Shown here piece after piece: positions 1 through 7,286 of a DNA stretch of 17,088 nt. The position numbers and the translations under genes are program-made. The stretch covers positions 1-17,088 of the forward strand of contig JAFNAJ010000011.1 in the NCBI GenBank assembly GCA_017860085.1, in the 5' to 3' direction. Source of the DNA: Acidobacteriota bacterium (lineage in GTDB: Bacteria > Acidobacteriota > Vicinamibacteria > Vicinamibacterales > JAFNAJ01). Each line of letters begins with the position of its first letter. The stretch's first letter is position 1. The notes under the pieces are model-generated. The model did not search any database. It saw only the letters and a program-made list of their open reading frames with translations, and was not told where the DNA came from.

Positions 1-525
1 CACGCCGACCGCGCAGAACCCCGCGCGCACGGGGTTCCCGCTCACGAAGCCGCGCGGCCCGAAGTAGCGAAGCGTCTCCTCGTAGGTGACGGCGGCCGCG
101 TCGACGATGGGCGCGAGCATCCGGTTCGCGAGACCCGGCACCGCGTTCGGCTCGAGCACCATGGTCCGGGTGCCGCGCACGGCGGCGATGGCGATCACGG
201 GGCCCGAGCTGTAGCCGCCCACACCGACGGCCACGTGCGGACGGCGGCGGCTCACCACGCGCCACGCGTCCGCCGCGCTCAGCGGCAGCAGCGACACGCC
301 CCGGGCGAGCGACGCGAGCGACTTGCCCTTCAGCCCCGCGCTTCGGATCACGTCGAGTTCGAACCCCTCTCGCGGCACGACCCTGGCCTCGAGCCCGCGC
401 GACGTGCCCGCAAACGTGACCGCCGCGCTCGGGACGCGCGCGACAATCTCGTGGGCCACGGCGATGCCCGGAAACAAGTGTCCCCCGGTCCCCCCTCCGG
501 CAATCACCACGCGCAGCGGCTCCAT
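1..525 (-). CDS. murG: MurG, UDP-GlcNAc:lipid I N-acetylglucosaminyltransferase (C-terminus beyond window)
   Basis: MurG adds GlcNAc to lipid I on the inner face of the membrane, giving lipid II. The visible 175 residues are the N-terminal acceptor-binding half. They carry the glycine-rich GGGTGGH loop (about residues 10-16), GVGGYSSGP (101-109), NAVPGLANR (127-135) and GNPVR (163-167), all MurG signatures. The usual EQNAVPG reads EPNAVPG here. The UDP-GlcNAc-binding half is cut off by the left window edge. The ATG at 525 lies 10 bases after the ftsW stop and is followed at once by the first beta strand (LRVVIAGGG), which is the family's normal N-terminus. The upstream ribosome-binding sequence is weak, so coupling to ftsW is likely. 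Identity is very secure; only completeness is unknown. Confidence 0.96.
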   Translation of the reverse strand, partial: MEPLRVVIAGGGTGGHLFPGIAVAHEIVARVPSAAVTFAGTSRGLEARVVPREGFELDVIRSAGLKGKSLASLARGVSLLPLSAADAWRVVSRRRPHVAVGVGGYSSGPVIAIAAVRGTRTMVLEPNAVPGLANRMLAPIVDAAAVTYEETLRYFGPRGFVSGNPVRAGFCAVGV

Positions 526-535
526 GCGGCGTCCG

Positions 536-1636
536 TCACGTCTTCGCCGACGCCTGCTGCGACACGTTCAGCAGGATGCCGATGGCCACCAGATTCAAGA
601 GCAGCGACGATCCTCCCGCGCTGACGAACGGCAGCGGAATGCCCTTGGTCGGCATCAGGCCGAGCACCACGCTGATGTTCACGAAGGCCTGCAGGACGAT
701 CATCGTCGTGATCCCCACGGCGAGCAGGCTGCCGAACCGGTCGGGCGCGTGCATTGCGATGTGGATGCCGCGCCACGCGATGATGGCGAAGCAGGCGACG
801 ATCAAGGTGGCGCCGATCAGTCCGAGTTCCTCCGCGATGACCGCGTAGATGAAGTCGGTGTGCGGCTCCGGCAGGTAGAACATCTTCTGCACACCCGCCA
901 TGAGCCCACGGCCCGACACCCCGCCGGTGCCGACCGCGATGAGCGACTGGATGATCTGGAAGCCGTCGCCCTGGGGATCCGACCAGGGATCGAGGAACGC
1001 CAGGAGCCTCCGGCGCCGGTACTCCGCGCTCATCAGGATGACGGCGACGGCCGGCAACGCCACGAGCGCGGCGCCCACCACGTAGCGATAGCCCAGACCC
1101 GCCACGAAGATCATGGCGCCCACCGTGGCCACCAGCGAGAGCGCGGTGCCGAAATCCGGCTGCAGCAGGATGAGCCCAGCAAAGACGCCGACCAGCACGC
1201 CGATGGGGGCCAGGGCGTAGCCGACCTGGTTGATGCGATCCATCCGGCGCTCGAGCACCGCCGCCGTGAAGAACACGGCCACCATCTTCGCGAACTCGGA
1301 CGGCTGAACGCCGACGCCTGCCACGGCGAACCACCGCCGCGTGCCGTTGATCTCCCGGCGGAACAACACCGCGATCAGGGCCAGGACCACGACGGCCACC
1401 GCCGACCAGATGATCACGGGCTGCCGGTAGTGCCGGTAGTCGGTCCGCATGAGCAACGCCAGGAACACGAAGCCGAGCCCCGCCCAGGTGACCTGCTTGA
1501 ACAGGAACAGGTACGGCTGCTCGTAGCGCTGCATCGCCACGATGGCCGAGGCGCTGTAGACCATCACGACGCTCATGCACACCAGCACGAACGTGGCGAG
1601 GAACAGCAGGCGGTCGGATTTGAGCTTGCGCGCCAT
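536..1636 (-). CDS. ftsW: FtsW, SEDS-family lipid II polymerase of the divisome
   Basis: A 366-residue polytopic membrane protein of the SEDS family, which polymerises lipid II into septal glycan together with a class B PBP (here FtsI). Visible family motifs are VYSAS (26-30), NGTRRWF (97-103), QPSEFAK (111-117), QPDFGT (159-164), GDGFQIIQS (223-231), the HTDFIYAVIAEELG segment with the presumed catalytic Asp261, and the C-terminal GIPLPFVSAGGSS loop. Length fits FtsW/RodA. The position between murD and murG in a dcw cluster, with FtsI in the same cluster, argues for FtsW over RodA. The ATG at 1636 has a TAG five codons upstream in frame, so the start is well bounded. AGGAG lies too far upstream (about 22 bases) to act as a normal ribosome-binding site. 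It is separated from murD by a 181-base gap holding an inverted repeat. Confidence 0.96.
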   Translation of the reverse strand: MARKLKSDRLLFLATFVLVCMSVVMVYSASAIVAMQRYEQPYLFLFKQVTWAGLGFVFLALLMRTDYRHYRQPVIIWSAVAVVVLALIAVLFRREINGTRRWFAVAGVGVQPSEFAKMVAVFFTAAVLERRMDRINQVGYALAPIGVLVGVFAGLILLQPDFGTALSLVATVGAMIFVAGLGYRYVVGAALVALPAVAVILMSAEYRRRRLLAFLDPWSDPQGDGFQIIQSLIAVGTGGVSGRGLMAGVQKMFYLPEPHTDFIYAVIAEELGLIGATLIVACFAIIAWRGIHIAMHAPDRFGSLLAVGITTMIVLQAFVNISVVLGLMPTKGIPLPFVSAGGSSLLLNLVAIGILLNVSQQASAKT

Positions 1637-1817
1637 GTCACTCAGTGGGGCCTAAAGCTCCTGCAGCCTCGACCCGAAACCCCGAACGGCAGAACGGGAC
1701 CGTGAGCAGTCAGCAGTCATCAGCCGACCGATGGGTGGGGACACCAGCCTCGCAGACCGGGGCAGCCTGCGCTCCCAGCGGCCAGCTCCCCACCGCCACG
1801 GACGAACTGATGACTGC
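1637..1817. other. murD-ftsW intergenic gap
   Basis: This is the only long gap within the otherwise tightly packed dcw cluster. Most of it (1700-1817) is the inverted repeat described separately. In the remaining bases next to ftsW I see no gene and no convincing sigma70 promoter on the minus strand, so ftsW and murG are most simply read through from upstream. The short open frames here are not supported by a start site or recognisable protein. Confidence 0.6.
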
Positions 1818-1830
1818 TCACCGCTCACGG
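1700..1830. repeat. Imperfect inverted repeat with arms of three degenerate heptamers (MITE/REP-like)
   Basis: The arms are 1700-1723 and 1807-1830. Read as reverse complements they agree at 22 of 24 positions. Each arm is three tandem heptamers plus flanks. On the plus strand at 1702-1722 these are GTGAGCA, GTCAGCA, GTCATCA. On the minus strand from 1828 to 1808 they are GTGAGCG, GTGAGCA, GTCATCA. Further in, a shared GGTGGGGA (about 1734-1741 and its complement near 1786-1793) extends the pairing, so the whole unit could fold as a long imperfect hairpin. The right arm overlaps the end of murD and contributes its last codons and TGA. No transposase is present. The structure resembles small non-autonomous or REP-type elements; that it is dispersed in the genome is an inference this window cannot test. 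Confidence 0.7.
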
Positions 1831-3248
1831 CTCCCGCGCGCAGCCGCCGCAAGCCGCGCAACCTCGGCCTTGAACGCACGACCACGCTCGGCGTAGTCGT
1901 GAAACATGTCGAAGCTCGCACAGGCAGGTGCCAGGAGCACCACGCCGGCGGGCTTCGCCCACTCGTACGCCGCCTGCACGGCCTCTTCGAGGGTCGCGGC
2001 GTCTCTCGCACGGACCCTCCCCTCGAGGGCGCCCCGGAACAACGGGGCCGACTCGCCAATCAGCACGGCCGACGCCCCGCGCCGCTCGAGCGAGGTCACG
2101 AGGGCGGACAGGTCCCCCCCCTTGAAGTGCCCGCCCAGGATCACGACGAGGCCCGCCTCGAAACTCTCGACCGCCTGACGAGCCGCGTCGAGGTTCGTGG
2201 CCTTCGAGTCGTTCACGAAGCGAACGCCGTTGACCACCGCCACCGGCTCGAGTGCATGCTCGAGTCCCGTGAACTCGACGACCGCACGGGTCATCGCCGG
2301 CCCAGGCACTCCGAGCAGGCGCGCGATGGCGACGGCCGCCACGACGTCGGCAAGGAGGTGCCGACCGATGAGCCGCACCTCCGACAGCGGGACCAGCGGG
2401 ACCGGCTCACCGTGCGGCGTGCGCCCCACGATCCACGAGCCTTCGATGCCGACCTCGGCGTCGCTCCGCGATGTCGCCGAGAACCTCACCACCGTGGCCG
2501 AGCCGTGGCGCGCCAGGTCGACTGCCACGGCGTCATCGGCATTGACGACAGCGTGGTCGCCCGCAACCTGGTTGGCGAAAATCCTCGCCTTGGCCGCGGC
2601 GTATGCCTCGACCGAGACGTGGCGGTCCAAGTGATCGGGCGAGAAGTTGAGAAAGACCGCGATGGCGGGGTGGAACGTCGTCGTGGTCTCGAGCTGAAAA
2701 CTGCTCGCTTCGACGACATGGACGACGTCGGGGCCGCTCTGCTCCACCTGGCCGCTGAGCGGCGCGCCGATGTTGCCGCCAACCAGGACGCGACGCCCGG
2801 CCTCGGCCAGCATGCGCCCCACGAGCGTCGTCGTGGTCGATTTGCCCTTGGTTCCCGTGACGGCCACGATGGGGCCGACCAGCCACCGTGACGCCAGCTC
2901 GAGCTCGCCAATCACCGGGACGCCGGCCGCACGAGCGGCTGCGATGGCCGGTTGTCGCAACTCGACGCCCGGGCTCGTGACGATGAGATCGGCGTGCGCG
3001 AACGTCTCGGGCCGGTGCCCGCCAAGTTCGACCTCGAGACCGGCGCGGGTCAGCGTCTCGATGTCCTGCAGCGTGTCGCGCGCCTCGCTCAGCACGACAT
3101 GCGCACCGCGCGAGCGCAGCAGCATCGCGGCAGCCAGCCCGCTGCGGGCGCCGCCCACCACGACGACGCGCTGCCCGGCCACCGAGAAGGGCTTGGAGGG
3201 TCGCATCGGCTCTGGGCCCGCGTGCGTCATCACCAGCGCTCCGCTCAT
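1818..3248 (-). CDS. murD: MurD, UDP-MurNAc-L-Ala:D-Glu ligase with altered C-terminal motifs
   Basis: The enzyme adds D-Glu to UDP-MurNAc-L-Ala using ATP in the cytoplasm. The protein has 476 residues. It shows an N-terminal Rossmann-like part (VVVVGGARSG, 28-37), the P-loop GTKGKST (132-138), EASSFQLE with Glu180, FSPDHLDRH with His206, VNDSKATN (345-352) and GGHFKGGD (372-379). Two normally invariant sites differ. The GxHNxxN motif reads GRHLLAD (295-301), losing both Asn. The GLPHR motif reads GLEHA (328-332), losing the Arg equivalent to E. coli Arg302. The bases at both sites read cleanly in frame, with no frameshift. The ATG at 3248 overlaps the mraY stop as ATGA; the in-frame ATG at 3230 has a better ribosome-binding site (GGAG, 8-base spacing) and could be the true start. 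The last codons and TGA lie inside the inverted repeat. Confidence 0.92.
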   Translation of the reverse strand: MSGALVMTHAGPEPMRPSKPFSVAGQRVVVVGGARSGLAAAMLLRSRGAHVVLSEARDTLQDIETLTRAGLEVELGGHRPETFAHADLIVTSPGVELRQPAIAAARAAGVPVIGELELASRWLVGPIVAVTGTKGKSTTTTLVGRMLAEAGRRVLVGGNIGAPLSGQVEQSGPDVVHVVEASSFQLETTTTFHPAIAVFLNFSPDHLDRHVSVEAYAAAKARIFANQVAGDHAVVNADDAVAVDLARHGSATVVRFSATSRSDAEVGIEGSWIVGRTPHGEPVPLVPLSEVRLIGRHLLADVVAAVAIARLLGVPGPAMTRAVVEFTGLEHALEPVAVVNGVRFVNDSKATNLDAARQAVESFEAGLVVILGGHFKGGDLSALVTSLERRGASAVLIGESAPLFRGALEGRVRARDAATLEEAVQAAYEWAKPAGVVLLAPACASFDMFHDYAERGRAFKAEVARLAAAARGSRER

Positions 3249-4330
3249 CGCAGCTTCAGGGTCGTCAGGCTGAACAGCGCGAACACGATCGCGATGATCA
3301 GGAAGCGGGTGATCACTTTCGGCTCGCTCCACCCGACGAGCTCGAAGTGGTGGTGGAGGGGGGCCATCCGAAACACGCGCTGGCCGGTGAGCTTGAACGA
3401 GGCCACCTGCAGGATCACGGACATCGCCTCCAAGACGAACAGGCCGCCGACGATGACGAGCAGCAACTCCTGCTTGATCAGGATGGCGACGGTGCCGAGC
3501 GCCCCGCCCAGTGCGAGCGAGCCCACGTCGCCCATGAACACGTCGGCCGGGTACGAGTTGAACCACAGGAAGCCGAGGCTCGCGCCGACGAGTGCTCCGC
3601 AGAACACCGTGAGCTCCGCAGCCGGCGCGAATCGCACCAGCAGCAGGTACTCCGCCAGCACCCGGTGTCCGGTGACGTAGGCGAGCGCCGTGTACGCCGC
3701 CGCTGCAACGGCAAAGGCGCTGATGGCGAGCCCGTCGAGCCCATCGGTCAGGTTGACCGCGTTCGACGCCCCCACCAAGACGATCACGGCAAACGGCACG
3801 TACCACCAGCCGAGGTCGGGAATGAGGTCCTTGAAGAACGGGAAGATGAGACGCGTGTTGTACAGACCCTGGCTGGCCAGCAGCATGAGGACCAGCCCCA
3901 CGGCGGTGGCCACGGCGACCTGGGCGCCGAACTTGTAACGGGGAACCAGGCCGTGGTGGGTCCGACGGACGATCTTGAGGTAGTCGTCCATGAACCCGAT
4001 GAAGCCGAACGCCGCCGTCGCCAGCACCGCGATCCAGATGTAGACGTTCGTCAGGTCGGCCCAGAGGAGCGTGGGGATGAGCGAGGCCGACAAGATCAGC
4101 AGGCCGCCCATCGTGGGCGTGCCCGCCTTGGCCCGGTGACTCTCCGGACCCTCCTGCCGGATCACCTGGCCGATCTGGAACTCGCGAAGCTTCCGGATCA
4201 TCCACGGGCCGAGCAGCAGGCTCAGGGCAAAGGCCGTGAGGCTGGCCGCGGCCGTGCGGAACGTGATGTACCGCGTCACGTTGAGCAGGGAGATGTAGCC
4301 GTGAAGCGGGAAGAGCAGGTGGTACAGCAT
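3245..4330 (-). CDS. mraY: MraY, phospho-N-acetylmuramoyl-pentapeptide transferase
   Basis: MraY transfers phospho-MurNAc-pentapeptide from UDP to undecaprenyl phosphate, making lipid I at the inner membrane. The 361 residues are mostly hydrophobic helices, fitting the ten-helix fold. Diagnostic motifs are GTPTMGG (70-76), the Asp pair FMDDYLK (113-119), NLTDGLDGL (193-201), NSYPADVFMGDVGS with Asp268, and the PLHHHFE cytoplasmic loop. Length and motif order match the family closely. The ATG at 4330 shares its first base with the murF stop (TGATG), with GGAG 8 bases upstream. A longer upstream extension in the same frame runs into murF in the wrong frame and has no family similarity. The stop overlaps the murD start by four bases. 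Confidence 0.97.
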   Translation of the reverse strand: MLYHLLFPLHGYISLLNVTRYITFRTAAASLTAFALSLLLGPWMIRKLREFQIGQVIRQEGPESHRAKAGTPTMGGLLILSASLIPTLLWADLTNVYIWIAVLATAAFGFIGFMDDYLKIVRRTHHGLVPRYKFGAQVAVATAVGLVLMLLASQGLYNTRLIFPFFKDLIPDLGWWYVPFAVIVLVGASNAVNLTDGLDGLAISAFAVAAAAYTALAYVTGHRVLAEYLLLVRFAPAAELTVFCGALVGASLGFLWFNSYPADVFMGDVGSLALGGALGTVAILIKQELLLVIVGGLFVLEAMSVILQVASFKLTGQRVFRMAPLHHHFELVGWSEPKVITRFLIIAIVFALFSLTTLKLR

Positions 4331-5739
4331 CAGTGCCGCTCCGCTCGCAACTCGTCGACGACCCGCTCCATGCGGATTCCGCGCGATCCCTTCACCAGCA
4401 CCAGGTCGCCCGGCCGGACGACGGCATCGACCAGCAACGCCGCCTCGTCGCTCGTCTCCACGCAATGAACGTTCGACGAGTCGAGGCCGGCCGTCACGGC
4501 TCCATCCCGGAGCGCTCGCGCGGCGTCTCCGCCCACGGCCACGAGCGTGGCGATGCCCGCCCGGGCCACGCGCTCGCCGGTCTCACGATGCAGGGATGCG
4601 GTGGCGGCGCCCAACTCGAGCATCTCGCCCAGGAATGCCACCCGTCGCCGACCGCTGCTGTTGCTCGACACCAGCTCGAGCACGCGGCGGACGGCGCTGG
4701 GGCTTGCGTTGTAGCTGTCGTCGAGGACGACGATACCGCGCGCCAGCCGCAACACTTCGCCCCGCCGCGGGGCCGGGCGAAGCCGCGAGGCTCTGGACGC
4801 GATGTCTTCGAGCGACACGCCCATGGTGATCCCCACCGCTATCCCGGCGAGGACGTTCGCGAGGTTGGCACGCCCGGGCAGGGACGTCTCGAGTTGCACG
4901 TCGCCGGCCGGGGTGCGCACGCGAGCCGTCGTGCCCTCCAGGCCGTGGTCTCCGACCTCGAGCGCCTCCACGTCGGCCCGCGCCCCGTCGGTCGAGAACG
5001 TCACGACACGGCCGGGGAACCCGGGGACGCGCGCCATGACGCGCGGGTCGTCCGCGTTGGCCACGAACACCGTCGATACCGTCGCCCCTTCGAGCACCTC
5101 GGCCTTGGCCTCGGCTATGGCATCCATCGACCCGAAGTAGCCAATGTGGGCGGTCCCGACGTTCGTCCAGACGCGAACGTCTGGCTCGGCAATCTCGACG
5201 AGCCTTCTGATCTCACCGGCGTGGTTCATGCCCAACTCGACCACCGCTACCTCGGCACCCGCTTGCAGTTCCAGCAATGACAGTGGAAGGCCAATGTGGT
5301 TGTTGAGGTTGCCCCGATTCCGAAGCGTTTGGTAGCGTGCCTCCAGGAACGTCGCCGTGACTTCCTTCGTCGTCGTCTTCCCCGCACTGCCGGTGATGGC
5401 CACCACCTTGGCGCCCGACGCTCGACGAACGTGCCTGGCCAGTGCCTGCAGGGCTCTCACCGTGTCGTCGACCAGCACGATGGGCACCCCGGGCGGCTCC
5501 GCCGGCGTGTCGACGTGGCTCACCATGACGCCGGCCGCGCCTCGCGCGACCGCGTCGGCGACGAACGCGTGCCCGTCGTAGCGCGGTCCGGCAATCGCCA
5601 CGAACAGGTCGCCGGCCCGTACGGTGCGGCTGTCGATCGAGAACGACTCGAACCGGCGGGCTCGATCGCCCGTAACCACCTGCCCCGCAACGGCCTCGGC
5701 GATGGCAGCCGCGGACAACGGGAATCCAGTCGCCGTCAC
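4330..5739 (-). CDS. murF: MurF, UDP-MurNAc-tripeptide:D-Ala-D-Ala ligase
   Basis: This ATP-dependent ligase adds D-Ala-D-Ala to UDP-MurNAc-tripeptide, finishing the cytoplasmic pentapeptide precursor. The 469-residue protein shows an N-terminal substrate-binding domain (FSIDSRTVRAGDLFVAI), the P-loop GSAGKTTTKE, the MurF-type GNLNNHIGLPLSLL stretch, ELGMNHAGEI, NVGTAHIGYFGS, the PGRANLANVLAG segment where the family HN site reads AN but the second Asn is kept, LDDSYNASPSA, and the C-terminal LVKGSRGIRME. Length is typical. The start is GTG at 5739, overlapping the murE TGA by four bases (GTGA). A GGGA-type ribosome-binding sequence lies a few bases upstream. Translational coupling to murE is likely. 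Confidence 0.96.
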   Translation of the reverse strand: MTATGFPLSAAAIAEAVAGQVVTGDRARRFESFSIDSRTVRAGDLFVAIAGPRYDGHAFVADAVARGAAGVMVSHVDTPAEPPGVPIVLVDDTVRALQALARHVRRASGAKVVAITGSAGKTTTKEVTATFLEARYQTLRNRGNLNNHIGLPLSLLELQAGAEVAVVELGMNHAGEIRRLVEIAEPDVRVWTNVGTAHIGYFGSMDAIAEAKAEVLEGATVSTVFVANADDPRVMARVPGFPGRVVTFSTDGARADVEALEVGDHGLEGTTARVRTPAGDVQLETSLPGRANLANVLAGIAVGITMGVSLEDIASRASRLRPAPRRGEVLRLARGIVVLDDSYNASPSAVRRVLELVSSNSSGRRRVAFLGEMLELGAATASLHRETGERVARAGIATLVAVGGDAARALRDGAVTAGLDSSNVHCVETSDEAALLVDAVVRPGDLVLVKGSRGIRMERVVDELRAERH

Positions 5740-7286
5740 GAGAGGTTCCCAGCTCCCGCGTGTGCCCGCCGCTTCGCCAGGGCGTCTCGCGCCACCTCGG
5801 CGTCGTCGAAGGGCAGAACCTTGCCGCCGATTTCCTGGTAGCGCTCGTGTCCTTTCCCGGCGATCAGCACGAAGTCGCCCGGCTGTGCAGAACGGATGGC
5901 CGCCTCGATGGCCTCGCGGCGATCGACGATGGCCTGCCAGGCGGTCGCGCGCACCGGGGCGACGGGCTGACCATCACGCACCGACGGCCGGTCGGGAGGC
6001 ACCAGCCCGCGCTTGATCTCCTCGATGATCTGCGCCGGGTCTTCCGAGCGGGGGTTGTCCGACGTGATCACCACGAGGTCGCTCAGGCGGGCTGCCACGG
6101 CCCCCATGAGCGGTCGCTTCGTGCGATCGCGGTCGCCACCGCACCCGAACACGGTGACGAGTCGTCCCCGCACCATTGGTCGGGCCGTCTCGAGCACGTT
6201 GCGGAGGGCGTCGTCCGTGTGCGCGTAATCGATCACGACGGTCACATCGTCCCCGTGTCCTGACACGACTTCGAAGCGTCCCGGGACGCGCTGCACCGAC
6301 GCCAGTCCCCGCTCGATGGCGCCAAACGGGATGTCGAGGGCCACCGCCGTGGCCGCCGCCGCGAGCAGGTTGTAGGCGTTTCCCCGCCCGGTCAGGGGCG
6401 ACTGGATGTGCAGCAGGCCTCTTGGCGTGCGGACCTCGAATTGCAGTCCCTCGACCGATGCCACGACCGACCCAGTGGCGACGTCGGCTGGGCGGTTGAT
6501 GCCGTACGTGACGCAGGGACGGTCGGCCGCCAGGCGCGCGCCGTATGGGTCGTCGATGTTGATGATCGCCGGAGCGTCCTCGGGCAGGAGCTCGAACAGG
6601 CGGCGCTTGGCTAGGAAGTAGTCCTCCATCCCGCTGTGGAAGTCGAGGTGATCGCGCGTGAGGTTCGTGAAGATGCCCGCGCCAAAGCGGACGTAGTCTG
6701 CACGATGCAGCGCCAGCGCGTGCGACGACACCTCCATGACGCACGCTCCTGCACCGGAGCGGACCATCTCCCGCAACAGCGCCTGAACGTCGGGCGACTC
6801 GGGCGTGGTCCGCGCCAGGTCGCGCTCGGTCTGCCCGATGCGGTAGCCCGTCGTGCCGATGCGTCCCGAGGGCAACCCGGCGGCATCGAAGATCGAGGCC
6901 AGCAGGTAGGCGCAGGTCGTCTTGCCGTTCGTGCCCGTGACACCGGCCACGAGCAGGTCGTGGCTCGGGTGGTCGAAGAACGTCGACGCGGCTGCGGCGA
7001 GCACCAGCCGCGCGTTCGCGACGGTCACCCAGGGCACCTCGACGTCCGCGGGCCGGGCCGACTCGGCGACGATGGCGAGCGCCCCGCGATCGGCCGCCTG
7101 GCGTGCGTAGGACGCGCCGTCCAGGTGGTGGCCCCGAAGGGCGAAGAACACGGCCCCAGGACGAACCGTGCGCGAGTCATACGCCACGGCCGTCACGGCG
7201 CGCGACCTTGCGTCGCCGCCCACGACGGTTGCGCCATCGAGCGGCACAATCGCCGCGACCCGGTCGAGCAGTTCACCGAGCGTCAC
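5736..7286 (-). CDS. murE: MurE, UDP-MurNAc-dipeptide:meso-diaminopimelate ligase
   Basis: The enzyme adds the third residue of the stem peptide. The 516-residue protein carries the N-terminal YDSRTVRPGAVFFAL box, P-loop GTNGKTT (118-124), a TTPESPD substrate loop, EVSSHALALHR (185-195), TNLTRDHLDFH (207-217), the probable carbamylated Lys in FLAKRRL (Lys227), DYAHTDDAL and GCGGDRDRTKRP. DNPRSEDP (410-417) is the signature linked to meso-diaminopimelate rather than lysine, so the cell wall is probably DAP-type. The start is GTG at 7286, overlapping the ftsI stop (GTGA), with GGAG 7 bases upstream. A further 56 codons upstream are open but overlap ftsI and look like low-complexity shadow sequence, so they are excluded. 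Confidence 0.97.
   Translation of the reverse strand: MTLGELLDRVAAIVPLDGATVVGGDARSRAVTAVAYDSRTVRPGAVFFALRGHHLDGASYARQAADRGALAIVAESARPADVEVPWVTVANARLVLAAAASTFFDHPSHDLLVAGVTGTNGKTTCAYLLASIFDAAGLPSGRIGTTGYRIGQTERDLARTTPESPDVQALLREMVRSGAGACVMEVSSHALALHRADYVRFGAGIFTNLTRDHLDFHSGMEDYFLAKRRLFELLPEDAPAIINIDDPYGARLAADRPCVTYGINRPADVATGSVVASVEGLQFEVRTPRGLLHIQSPLTGRGNAYNLLAAAATAVALDIPFGAIERGLASVQRVPGRFEVVSGHGDDVTVVIDYAHTDDALRNVLETARPMVRGRLVTVFGCGGDRDRTKRPLMGAVAARLSDLVVITSDNPRSEDPAQIIEEIKRGLVPPDRPSVRDGQPVAPVRATAWQAIVDRREAIEAAIRSAQPGDFVLIAGKGHERYQEIGGKVLPFDDAEVARDALAKRRAHAGAGNLS

Noticed and set aside
323..1705. Long plus-strand open frame opposite murG and ftsW
   Set aside because: Very rich in Arg, His, Asp and Gln with no recognisable domain; it is the antisense shadow of two certain genes in a high-GC genome.
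3249..4205. Upstream extension of the murD frame through mraY (795-residue product)
   Set aside because: The extra residues are mraY read in another frame; the MurD fold begins only after the ATG at 3248.
1731..4468. Long plus-strand open frames (about 1731-2891 and 3347-4468) opposite murD and mraY
   Set aside because: Low-complexity composition and no domain; both lie fully opposite strongly identified genes, and the first begins inside the inverted repeat.
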